From Paenibacillus oceani (lineage in GTDB: Bacteria; Bacillota; Bacilli; Paenibacillales; NBRC-103111), in the NCBI RefSeq assembly GCF_014705615.1, contig NZ_JACXJA010000022.1:104948-168947 (forward strand): DNA of 64,000 nt, in the 5' to 3' direction. Shown here one piece after another: positions 8,372 to 16,027 of this stretch. Made by a program: the position numbers and the translations under genes. Each line of letters begins with the position of its first letter. Positions within the stretch are counted from its first letter, which is position 1. The notes beneath the pieces are model-generated. The model saw only the letters and a program-made list of their open reading frames with translations. It was not told where the DNA came from and searched no databases.

Positions 8372-9869
8372 TCCGCAGCCCCCAGCCTTTCTTGAATTCG
8401 CCGGCGGCGCGCTCCACTTCCCTGAGTTCGATCGCGGGGTCATGACGGCTCGTCCAGCTAATAGCCAGGTCCTGCTTGACGACGTTCGCGCGGATCTCCT
8501 GAAGCGGCTGGGTCTCGCTCCGGTCGAGCGAGATCGCAAGCTGGAGCAGCGAGCCGAGCCGGTAGACGAGGTCCGCGTCGGTATCGCCGAGCAGATCTTT
8601 GTAGGGCAGCATCATGCTGCGCGCCTTGCTTTTGGACTTGTAGGAGGCGATCAGCGCGCACAGCACCGTCTCCCGGTGGGACAAGCCGTCGAGCCGGGAA
8701 TGGACCATCAAGTAAAACGTATGCTTGTTGTAGTTATAGAAGTGAACCGTAACGCCGATCCGGTACAGCATGGCCGCGGTTTGCAGCAGGTCCAGCGCTC
8801 TGCGGCCGAAGACGGTTTCCAGCGACAAATCCTCGAACAGTTTGGCAGCCAGCCTGGCGACCTGCTCGACATGGGGACGGAATACGGCAGGGTGCAAAGC
8901 GAGCAGGTTGCCGACGCTATCGGCCAGCACGTCCGCTACGACCGGTTTGTCGGGAAAAGCGGTCTCGTAAAACACCCCGTCGCGAAGGCCCGCCCCGCTG
9001 ACGATGCAGCGGCTGGCCCGGATGTGCGAGAACAAAGTATGCAGGATGATCAATCCGGGCACGATAATGTCGGCGCGGTCGCCGGACAGCCCTTCCACCT
9101 TGGTCCGCTGCTGCACGTCAAGCGAGGAAAGCCAATCCGACAGTTCATTCATGCCTTCTTTGCCGATCTCGTACATATGGGATTGCGTGAACGCATATTT
9201 TTTCTTCTTTTGATCGATTTTACACAAGGAACGAATCGTTCCGCCCAAGCCGATCAGCGGCAGGTCGGGATGGCCGGACAGCCATTTCTCATCCTTGACC
9301 GAAGCGAGCACCATATCACGGATGCGCTTCAGGTCGTCCTTGCTGGCATTGCCCTGATCCGTATAGGTTTTGGCCGTGTTCACGGCGCCGAACGGAAGGG
9401 AGACGCTCCGGATCAGCGTCCGGTTGCGGAACAGCGAGATTTCGGTGCTGCCGCCGCCGATGTCGATCAGAAATCCGTCCTTGACGTCAATCGAATTGAT
9501 CATGCCGATAAATCCGAGACGGGCTTCCTCTTCGCCGGACAAGATTTCGATCGGGATACCGGTCAGCAGGTGGAGCTGCTCAGCGGCCTGGCGGCCGTTG
9601 GTGGCGTTGCGGATCGCGGCTGTCGCCACAGCGCGCACCGTCTCCGCGGCATGGACGTGACACAGCATGCGGAATTCTTTCAAAATGCGGGCAAGCCGCT
9701 CGATGTCTGCTTGCGCGATCGAGCCGTCGGGGAGAATGGCAGCGCTGAGACGCGCCGATTCCTTGCTTTCGTCAATCGCTCTGTATGCTTCTTCCCCGAC
9801 CCGCTCGTACAGGACGAGGCGGACCGAGTTGGATCCGATATCGATGATGCCTACGCGTTCGCTTCTCAT
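8340..9869 (-). CDS. ppx: Ppx/GppA family phosphatase (exopolyphosphatase)
   Basis: 509 residues. The N-terminus has the actin-like ATPase/phosphatase motif GIIDIGSNSVRLVLYE. DGFLIDIGGGSTEISLF is the second phosphate-binding loop, and PLIGLGGTIRSL is also typical. The C-terminal ~190 residues form the HD-like helical domain of long Ppx proteins. It is expected to release phosphate from polyphosphate ends or to hydrolyse pppGpp; sequence alone does not separate these roles. Pairing with ppk1 tail-to-tail favours exopolyphosphatase. The two 3' ends overlap by 32 bp, so their transcripts are complementary there. The GGGAGG site lies about 14 nt from the ATG, a slightly long spacing. Confidence 0.92.
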   Translation of the reverse strand: MRSERVGIIDIGSNSVRLVLYERVGEEAYRAIDESKESARLSAAILPDGSIAQADIERLARILKEFRMLCHVHAAETVRAVATAAIRNATNGRQAAEQLHLLTGIPIEILSGEEEARLGFIGMINSIDVKDGFLIDIGGGSTEISLFRNRTLIRSVSLPFGAVNTAKTYTDQGNASKDDLKRIRDMVLASVKDEKWLSGHPDLPLIGLGGTIRSLCKIDQKKKKYAFTQSHMYEIGKEGMNELSDWLSSLDVQQRTKVEGLSGDRADIIVPGLIILHTLFSHIRASRCIVSGAGLRDGVFYETAFPDKPVVADVLADSVGNLLALHPAVFRPHVEQVARLAAKLFEDLSLETVFGRRALDLLQTAAMLYRIGVTVHFYNYNKHTFYLMVHSRLDGLSHRETVLCALIASYKSKSKARSMMLPYKDLLGDTDADLVYRLGSLLQLAISLDRSETQPLQEIRANVVKQDLAISWTSRHDPAIELREVERAAGEFKKGWGLRIRMTPATFSR

Positions 9870-10098
9870 GGTATAGGTGTGCGCCTCCCGGTTGCGAGAT
9901 ATAGAACTATTTTATCAAAAAATAGTTGACTGCGCTGAATACCTTATCTCACATTTTACCCACATCATGGACTTGGCATGATTTAATGGACTGCCGTGTG
10001 ATTAAAATATTATGAACCATACTCTAGCCCGGCAGGTGATAGGATGTATCCTGTTCGAATGTGAAGCAATCCGGAGATAGCACATGTTTATAACGCCG

Positions 10099-10113
10099 AT
10101 AATGAAGTTTTAT
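10099..10113 (+). promoter_or_regulatory. Candidate CcpC operator (ATAA-N7-TTAT)
   Basis: ATAA at 10099-10102 and TTAT at 10110-10113 are separated by 7 bp, the dyad described for CcpC, the LysR-type repressor of citZ and citB in Bacillus subtilis. It lies about 300 bp before citZ and upstream of the inserted repeat element. The motif is short and could occur by chance. Confidence 0.4.
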
Positions 10114-10208
10114 CCCCGTTTTGTTTCTTTATCGACCCAAATCATTTATTATATTACTTGATAGTTTTCCATGTCCGCGATTTTTATCACCTATATTTAT
10201 AAGTGCGA

Positions 10209-10377
10209 GTTCAAAAAGTCCGATTTTCAGCACCGAGAAGATGGGATGAAGCTAGGAAATGAGGAGCGGAGCGTAGTGTAAGCTTTCGTGAGCACCGGAA
10301 GTTCCGGCTGAATTCCATATTCGATGTCGAGCAGGCTTCCTGTATCTGCTTCGTGATCAAAAGTGGACTTTTTGAAC
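10209..10377. repeat. Interspersed inverted-repeat element, long copy
   Basis: Bounded by a perfect 13-bp inverted repeat: GTTCAAAAAGTCC at 10209-10221 and GGACTTTTTGAAC at 10365-10377. The interior is about 143 bp and has no protein start worth calling. The flanks (AGTGCG on the left, AACCTCT on the right) and the ends are shared with a short copy at 47272-47309 before polA. The layout is that of a non-autonomous miniature element or palindromic repeat family. Confidence 0.8.
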
Positions 10378-10415
10378 AACCTCTATAAATCGATACCGAA
10401 AAGGAGCGAAATAAG

Positions 10416-11528
10416 ATGACAGCAACCAAAGGTCTTGAGGGTATCGTAGCGACGACGTCCTCGATCAGCTCGATTATCGACGGCGTACTCACGTACCGGG
10501 GGATCGATATTGACGACTTGGCCGAGCATGCTTCTTTTGAAGAAGTCGTATATTTGCTTTGGTACGGCAAGCTGCCTAACAAATCAGAACTGGAGCAGCT
10601 TCACGCCGATCTGAGCGCTAGCGCGCCGGTAGCCGATTCCGTTATCCAGCAATTGAAGCTGTATCCGAAAAATACGAATTCAATGGCAGCCCTCCGTTCG
10701 GCGGTTTCCGCATTGGCGCTTTACGACGAGGAAGCGAACGACATGAGCCCAGCGGCGAATTTGCGCAAAGCGATTCGTCTGCAGGCGCAGCTTCCGACCA
10801 TCGTCGCGGCGTTCGCACGTATTCGTGAAGGCAAGGAGCCGATCGCCCCGAAAGCGGGAGTATCGGTGAGCTATAATTTCTTGTACATGCTAACAGGCAA
10901 CGATCCGGAGCCGATTGCAGTCGAAGCGCTCGACAAAGCTCTCGTCCTGCACGCCGACCACGAGCTGAACGCGTCGACGTTCGCCGCTCGCGTCACGGTA
11001 GCTACGCTGTCCGACATTTATTCCGGCGTCACTTCCGCGATAGGCGCTTTGAAAGGACCGCTGCACGGCGGCGCTAACGAGGCCGTTATGGCAATGCTGG
11101 AGGAGATTGGTACAAGCTCTGACGTCGAAGCTTACATCAACAACAAGCTGGCGAACAAAGAGAAGATTATGGGCTTTGGCCACCGTGTCTACAAAAACGG
11201 CGACCCTCGTGCGAAACATTTGCAGAAGATGTCCCGTGAGCTCGGCAAAATTACGAACAACATGAACTGGTACGACATGTCGATCAAAATCGAAGAGCTC
11301 GTAACCGGTCAAAAAGGGTTGAAGCCGAACGTCGACTTTTATTCCGCATCGGTATACACGTCCCTTGAAATTCCGCGCGACTTGTTTACGCCGATTTTCG
11401 CGATCAGCCGCGTATCCGGATGGACCGCTCACATTTTGGAGCAATACGAAAATAATCGTCTGATTCGTCCGCGCGCCGAGTACACCGGTCCGGTCAATCA
11501 GAAATACGTTCCGATCGAAAGCCGTTAA
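10416..11528 (+). CDS. citZ: Citrate synthase
   Basis: 370 residues, the normal length for the short Gram-positive type II-like citrate synthase that condenses oxaloacetate and acetyl-CoA. Family motifs include GVLTYRGIDIDDLAEHASFE near the N-terminus, LHGGANEAVMAMLEE and GFGHRVYKNGDPRA (catalytic histidines), and FYSASVYTSLEIP with the catalytic Asp region nearby. An AAAGGAGCG site precedes the ATG. It is followed by icd and mdh in the same orientation, the standard citZ-icd-mdh order, but with a 368-bp repeat-bearing gap before icd. Confidence 0.97.
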   Translation: MTATKGLEGIVATTSSISSIIDGVLTYRGIDIDDLAEHASFEEVVYLLWYGKLPNKSELEQLHADLSASAPVADSVIQQLKLYPKNTNSMAALRSAVSALALYDEEANDMSPAANLRKAIRLQAQLPTIVAAFARIREGKEPIAPKAGVSVSYNFLYMLTGNDPEPIAVEALDKALVLHADHELNASTFAARVTVATLSDIYSGVTSAIGALKGPLHGGANEAVMAMLEEIGTSSDVEAYINNKLANKEKIMGFGHRVYKNGDPRAKHLQKMSRELGKITNNMNWYDMSIKIEELVTGQKGLKPNVDFYSASVYTSLEIPRDLFTPIFAISRVSGWTAHILEQYENNRLIRPRAEYTGPVNQKYVPIESR

Positions 11529-11582
11529 GCGAATCCGGAGTGTTCCTCTGCTCTTGAGGCCGTTCCCCAATTCGTAGTTGTC

Positions 11583-11605
11583 CCCCAAGTGTGGTACACT
11601 TGGGG
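11583..11605. terminator. Palindrome after citZ (possible terminator or attenuator)
   Basis: CCCCAAGTGT, loop GGT, ACACTTGGGG: a perfect 10-bp stem 55 bp after the citZ stop. No T-run follows, so intrinsic termination is uncertain. A role in mRNA stability or as a protein-binding palindrome is equally possible. Confidence 0.5.
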
Positions 11606-11657
11606 TATCGGCGGCATGGATGGATTCAGATTTTGCCGCGAGCGGGGTGTTACGGAC

Positions 11658-11803
11658 TGGGTGTGATTCTCTCACACAATGAGGGATTCACATTGGGTGT
11701 GATTTTCTCGTGCATATGAGGGATTCACACTGGGTGTGATTCTCTCACACAATGAGGGATTCACACTGGGTGTGATTTTCTCGTGCATATGAGGGATTCA
11801 CAT
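11658..11803. repeat. Two-by-two tandem repeat between citZ and icd
   Basis: Four head-to-tail units of 36, 37, 36 and 37 bp (starts 11658, 11694, 11731, 11767). All begin TGGGTGTGAT and end ATGAGGGATTCACA plus C or T. Units 1 and 3 share the interior TCTCTCACACA, and units 2 and 4 share TTTCTCGTGCAT, so the real period is 73 bp duplicated once. Each unit carries GTGTGA facing TCACAC and can fold into a small hairpin. There are no spacers, so it is not a CRISPR. Confidence 0.9.
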
Positions 11804-11896
11804 TTGCACAGGTCTGCGACTCCCGTTCTTTTGCGGGCATGAACGCCCTTACGCTGGCGTTTTCCCATATACTACTATTATCTCAGGAGGTTTCCC

Positions 11897-13195
11897 ATGG
11901 CTCAATTCGAACATTACGCAGCGCCGACCGAAGGCGAGAAACTGTCGATCGTTGACGGTAAACTGGTAGTCCCTAATAATCCGATCATCCCGTTCATCGA
12001 AGGCGACGGCACGGGGCCGGACATTTGGGCAGCATCCAAACGCGTTCTCGACGCAGCTGTTGAGAAAGCTTACAAAGGCGAGAAAAAAATCGCTTGGTAC
12101 GAAGTGTTCGCCGGCGAAAAAGCGTTCAACAACTACAACAGCTGGCTGCCTAACGATACGCTGGAAGCAATCCGCGAATATATCGTAGCGATCAAAGGTC
12201 CTTTGACGACTCCGGTAGGCGGCGGCATCCGCTCGCTGAACGTGGCTCTTCGTCAAGAGCTCGACCTGTACGTCTGCTTGCGTCCTGTTCGTTACTTCAA
12301 GGGCGTGCCTTCCCCGGTTAAACGTCCGGAGCTTGTCGATATGGTTATTTTCCGCGAGAACACAGAGGACATCTACGCTGGCGTCGAGTGGCAAGAAGGT
12401 TCGGCCGAAGTGAAGAAAGTGCTTGAGTTTTTGCAAAACGAAATGGGCGTTAAGAAAATCCGCTTCCCTGAAACTTCCGGCATCGGCGTAAAACCGGTTT
12501 CCAAAGAAGGTTCGGAGCGTCTCGTTCGCGCCGCTATCGAATACACGATCAAGCATGGCCGCAAGAGCCTTACGCTTGTTCATAAAGGCAACATCATGAA
12601 GTTCACCGAAGGCGCGTTTAAAAACTGGGGCTATGAGCTTGCAGAGCGCGAATACGGAGACAAAGTATTCACTTGGGCGCAATATGACCGCATCAAAGAA
12701 GAGCAAGGCGCGGAAGCGGCTAACAAAGCTCAAAAAGATGCGGAAGCAGCCGGCAAAGTCATCGTAAAAGACGCAATTGCCGACATCGCCCTGCAGCAAG
12801 TATTGACTCGTCCGACCGACTTCGACGTCATCGCGACGCTGAACCTGAACGGCGACTACTTGTCCGACGCGCTCGCAGCTCAAGTTGGCGGCATCGGGAT
12901 TGCTCCGGGAGCGAACATCAACTATGTGACGCACCATGCGATCTTCGAAGCTACTCACGGTACAGCTCCGAAATACGCGGGTCTCGACGTCGTGAACCCG
13001 GGTTCGGTTACGCTGTCCGGCGTTATGATGCTGGAGCATCTGGGCTGGCTGGAAGCGGCTGACCTGATCTACAAAGGGCTGGAGAAGTCGATCGCCGACA
13101 AAACGGTAACGTATGACTTCGCACGTCTGATGGAAGGCGCAACGGAAGTTAAATGCTCCGAATTCGCTAACCTTGTTATCAAAAACATGGACTAA
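11897..13195 (+). CDS. icd: NADP-dependent isocitrate dehydrogenase
   Basis: 432 residues; converts isocitrate to 2-oxoglutarate and CO2. Seen are [14 protein letters not shown] near the N-terminus and [20 protein letters not shown], which holds the substrate-binding Ser and Arg residues. [15 protein letters not shown] and [20 protein letters not shown] also occur, all hallmarks of the dimeric bacterial enzyme. AGGAGG lies just upstream of the ATG. The tandem repeats at 11658-11803 and a hairpin after its stop frame the gene, so its expression may be partly uncoupled from citZ and mdh. Confidence 0.97.
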   Translation: MAQFEHYAAPTEGEKLSIVDGKLVVPNNPIIPFIEGDGTGPDIWAASKRVLDAAVEKAYKGEKKIAWYEVFAGEKAFNNYNSWLPNDTLEAIREYIVAIKGPLTTPVGGGIRSLNVALRQELDLYVCLRPVRYFKGVPSPVKRPELVDMVIFRENTEDIYAGVEWQEGSAEVKKVLEFLQNEMGVKKIRFPETSGIGVKPVSKEGSERLVRAAIEYTIKHGRKSLTLVHKGNIMKFTEGAFKNWGYELAEREYGDKVFTWAQYDRIKEEQGAEAANKAQKDAEAAGKVIVKDAIADIALQQVLTRPTDFDVIATLNLNGDYLSDALAAQVGGIGIAPGANINYVTHHAIFEATHGTAPKYAGLDVVNPGSVTLSGVMMLEHLGWLEAADLIYKGLEKSIADKTVTYDFARLMEGATEVKCSEFANLVIKNMD

Positions 13196-13205
13196 TACGA
13201 GTTGT

Positions 13206-13235
13206 AAAATAGCGGAATTTAAATTCCGCTATTTT
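13206..13235. terminator. Perfect 30-bp palindrome between icd and mdh
   Basis: AAAATAGCGGAATTT followed directly by its complement, ending in TTTT. It is a 15-bp arm palindrome starting about 10 bp after the icd stop, with T residues at the 3' side. It probably acts as an intrinsic terminator or attenuator within citZ-icd-mdh. Confidence 0.7.
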
Positions 13236-13302
13236 GCTTTAAATGGCGTCAATTTGTCTACAATGATCCTGTAAAGACCCGAACCAAGGAGGATTCTTTA
13301 TT

Positions 13303-14244
13303 ATGGCGATCAAGCGTAAAAAGATTACCGTTGTAGGTGCAGGCTTCACAGGGGCGACTACCGCGTTCCTGCTCGGACAAAAAGAACTTGGCGACGTTGT
13401 ATTGCTCGATATCCCGCAGCTCGAAAATCCGACCAAAGGCAAAGCGCTGGATATGCTCGAATCGAGCCCGGTGCAAGGGTTTGACAGCAACATCGTCGGT
13501 ACCGCCAACTATGAGGATACGGCAGGCTCCGACGTGGTGATCATCACTGCCGGCATAGCCCGCAAGCCGGGCATGAGCCGCGACGATCTCGTGAATACGA
13601 ACGCCGGCATCGTCAAATCCGTGTGCGAAAACGTTAAAAAATATTGCCCGGATTCCTACGTGATCATTTTGAGCAACCCGGTAGACGCTATGACATATGT
13701 CGCTTACCAGGCGCTCGGCTTCCCGAGAAACCGCGTTATCGGCCAATCCGGTGTGCTCGACACGGCCCGTTACAACACGTTCATCGCCCAAGAGCTGAAC
13801 GTGTCGGTTGAAGACGTCCGCGGCGTCGTTCTCGGCGGCCACGGCGACGATATGGTTCCGCTCGTCCGTTACTCGAGCGTCGGCGGCATTCCGATCGAAA
13901 AGCTGATCTCTAAGGAGCGCATCGATGCGATCGTACAGCGGACGCGCACAGGAGGTGGCGAGATCGTCAACCTGCTCGGCAACGGCAGCGCGTATTACGC
14001 TCCGGCGGCTTCGCTCGTCCAGATGACGGAAGCGATTTTGAAGGACAAGAAGCGCATTGTGCCTGCCATCGCTTTGCTGCAGGGCGAGTATGGTTACAAC
14101 GACCTGTTCATGGGCGTGCAGACGGTTCTCGGCGGCGACGGCATCGAGAAAGTGATCGAGCTCGAGCTGACCGACGAAGAGAAAGCGGCGATGGATAAGT
14201 CCGCGCAATCGGTACGAAGCGTAATCGCGATCGTGAACGGTTAA
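13303..14244 (+). CDS. mdh: Malate dehydrogenase
   Basis: 313 residues of the LDH-like MDH family; oxidises malate to oxaloacetate with NAD. The Rossmann start [19 protein letters not shown], the [14 protein letters not shown] segment, and [13 protein letters not shown] with [12 protein letters not shown] (catalytic His) are all present. The usual Arg-containing mobile loop ([11 protein letters not shown]) is intact. GGAGG precedes the ATG. It is followed by a strong hairpin terminator at 14345. In B. subtilis phoP follows mdh; here about 12 kb of other genes intervene. Confidence 0.97.
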   Translation: MAIKRKKITVVGAGFTGATTAFLLGQKELGDVVLLDIPQLENPTKGKALDMLESSPVQGFDSNIVGTANYEDTAGSDVVIITAGIARKPGMSRDDLVNTNAGIVKSVCENVKKYCPDSYVIILSNPVDAMTYVAYQALGFPRNRVIGQSGVLDTARYNTFIAQELNVSVEDVRGVVLGGHGDDMVPLVRYSSVGGIPIEKLISKERIDAIVQRTRTGGGEIVNLLGNGSAYYAPAASLVQMTEAILKDKKRIVPAIALLQGEYGYNDLFMGVQTVLGGDGIEKVIELELTDEEKAAMDKSAQSVRSVIAIVNG

Positions 14245-14344
14245 TTTTTGGCGGGACCCCGAAGGAAGGGGCTGCTCTAAAAATATCCGCCTGCCTGACA
14301 GGGGAACGTCCGGATTTACAAACAAAAGGACCTCGACATCCGAC

Positions 14345-14392
14345 AAAAGGACCTCAGCTTCCACAGAAACGTGGAGGCGGAGGTCCTTTTTC
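14345..14392 (+). terminator. Intrinsic terminator after mdh
   Basis: AAAAGGACCTC(A)GCTTCCAC pairs with GTGGAGGCGGAGGTCCTTTTTC around a 6-nt loop, followed by T residues. An extra half-arm, AAAAGGACCTC, precedes it. A near-identical hairpin ends the 57.0-kb region (57065-57108). Confidence 0.85.
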
Positions 14393-14985
14393 TTGTGGAA
14401 AATTGGGTCCAAGTAAGGCTCAGCAAAATCAAGCAAATAATGGTGTGAGACAGCCCCATATTTATGGGGGAGACTTGTGCATCCCCTGCTTTTCGGGCAG
14501 GGAGGAGCGAATAGGGGTGGTTTGTACCCTTTATTTGGTCCGAAACCGGCTTGGACGGGAAAATAAGAGCGGTTTGAGACGGCTAAAATCGGCTGAAAGG
14601 GTGCAGATCCGTTCAGGTGGTGGATATAAGGGGTGCAAACCGCTTTTATTTGTTTCGATTAATCGAAAAGACCGAAAATAGAGGGTGCAAAAGACTGCTA
14701 TTGGTTACTGAGCCAGTTCTAAGCCAGCTCCGAACCAACTTCTGATCCAACTTCGCCCCAGCTTCGCTTTAGCTCCGAGCCAACTTAGCCCCAACTTGGG
14801 CCAACACCGCTCCAACACGGCCCAACACGGCCCAACACGACTCTAACACAAAGCCGATACCTCTTCGTATCTTTCAACCAAAACGGGCATGGTTCGCATA
14901 CCGGAGAAAAGCTGCTGCTGGTACAGGAACGGCCGCCCTCAAAAAAGCTCTCGTATAGATGTTCTTGATAAGTACGCAAGCCCAA
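14393..14985. repeat. Gene-free region with two repeat types
   Basis: No supported ORF. AAATAAGAGCGGTTTG at 14561-14576 faces GCAAACCGCTTTTATT at 14635-14650, a 91-bp inverted-repeat unit that recurs near 32.1 and 50.2 kb. From about 14710 to 14860 there is a degenerate tandem run of 10-12-bp units of the form CCAACTTCG, drifting to CCAACACGG. Neither looks coding. Confidence 0.7.
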
Positions 14986-15771
14986 CTAGATTTGATGGTC
15001 GTGCCGGAACGCGGAAGGCGTCATGCCGACTTTCGCGCGGAACACCCTGCACAAGTAAGAGCCGTTCTCGTATCCGCAGCGGGAGGCGATCGCCTCGAGC
15101 GTATCGTTCGTCTCGCGCAGCAGCCGTTTCGCTTCCTCCAGACGAAGCCGCGTCGCATACTCAACCGGGGTACAGCCGTATGCCAGCCGGAATCGTCGGG
15201 TCAGCTCAGACGGCTTAATGCCGAGACACCCGGCGATGTGCTGCATGCGGATTTCTCCGGCCAGCTGCCGGTGAATATAACTTGCCGCCTGCTTCATCAG
15301 CGGGTCAGTCGTTTTTTTGCGATGGAGCGCCTGCTTTCGTTCCTCTTCGCACAAGTACAGCAAATCCAGCAGCATATGGCTGGCGTAATGAATCATTCCG
15401 GAGCCGCCGCCGTATGCGACCCAGCTTTTGCGCAAGTAGGAGTAAGTGGAAGAAAGCCGATTAACGTCGCCGATCGACACATTCCCAACAGGAAGCTCGG
15501 AGAGGGCTCCATCTGCTCCTGACAGCGCGGTGAATTGGAAGACGTGAAAGGAGATGTCCCCGAGCGATTGACGTCTGAAAACAGTGCCGGGAGGGCAAAA
15601 CACGAGGTCTCCGAAGGAAGCCCGGCCGTGAAACGTCCCGATTCCATAGTCGAACGCCCCCATTTCCGCACCGATCAATACATAATTGTGATGGGTTTCA
15701 TCGCCTTTGATAAATCCGGGCTGAGGCCCAGCGCATGTATACGTTTTCACTTCCAGCATCGCACTTCCCAA
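14986..15771 (-). CDS. AraC family transcriptional regulator (cupin-type sensor)
   Basis: 261 residues. The N-terminal ~150 residues resemble the cupin-like ligand pocket of AraC proteins (GDLVFCPPGTVFRR). The C-terminal ~100 residues hold two helix-turn-helix motifs, with IRMQHIAGCLGIKPSELTRRF and the conserved AKRLLRETNDTLEAIASRCG followed by SYLCRVFRAKVGMTPSAFR. The start is uncertain: TTG 15771 is 7-8 nt after GGGGGGAG, while ATG 15759 follows GGGAAG. It is divergent from the exported beta-helix gene at 16028 and may regulate that cluster (inference). Confidence 0.9.
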   Translation of the reverse strand: MGSAMLEVKTYTCAGPQPGFIKGDETHHNYVLIGAEMGAFDYGIGTFHGRASFGDLVFCPPGTVFRRQSLGDISFHVFQFTALSGADGALSELPVGNVSIGDVNRLSSTYSYLRKSWVAYGGGSGMIHYASHMLLDLLYLCEEERKQALHRKKTTDPLMKQAASYIHRQLAGEIRMQHIAGCLGIKPSELTRRFRLAYGCTPVEYATRLRLEEAKRLLRETNDTLEAIASRCGYENGSYLCRVFRAKVGMTPSAFRHDHQI

Positions 15772-16027
15772 TCTGCACTCCCCCCTCGGCGGCTGCAGCT
15801 GCCCGTTTCACGATCCCTCGAGATTACCATAACGAACCGTCAGGTCCAGCGTCAAGACCAAAAAAAGTGTCAGAAATAACTAAACTGCGTGTATTTCGCT
15901 TCAAATTTTGTGGAGGTATGATTAAAGCGAGATCTCGATGTATGCGCATACAATCCTCCGCAGAAAGTGCCAGTCAGACGGAAGCTGCAAGATCAGCGTT
16001 TACAGGTGGACGATAAGGAGTGATGGG

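Larger units (their letters stand above)
9870..10415. other. Intergenic region upstream of citZ: promoter segment plus repeat element
   Basis: The divergent gap between ppx and citZ has no convincing ORF. The left two-thirds is AT-rich and holds a possible CcpC dyad and TATATT-like promoter elements near 10140-10160. The right third is filled by an inverted-repeat-bounded element (10209-10377) that ends just before the citZ ribosome site. Confidence 0.6.

Noticed and set aside
8442..9929. 495-residue forward open frame
   Set aside because: Shadow of the ppx gene on the opposite strand; low-complexity composition and no family features.
11658..11803. CRISPR array
   Set aside because: The units abut with no variable spacers and no cas genes are present; it is a simple higher-order tandem repeat.
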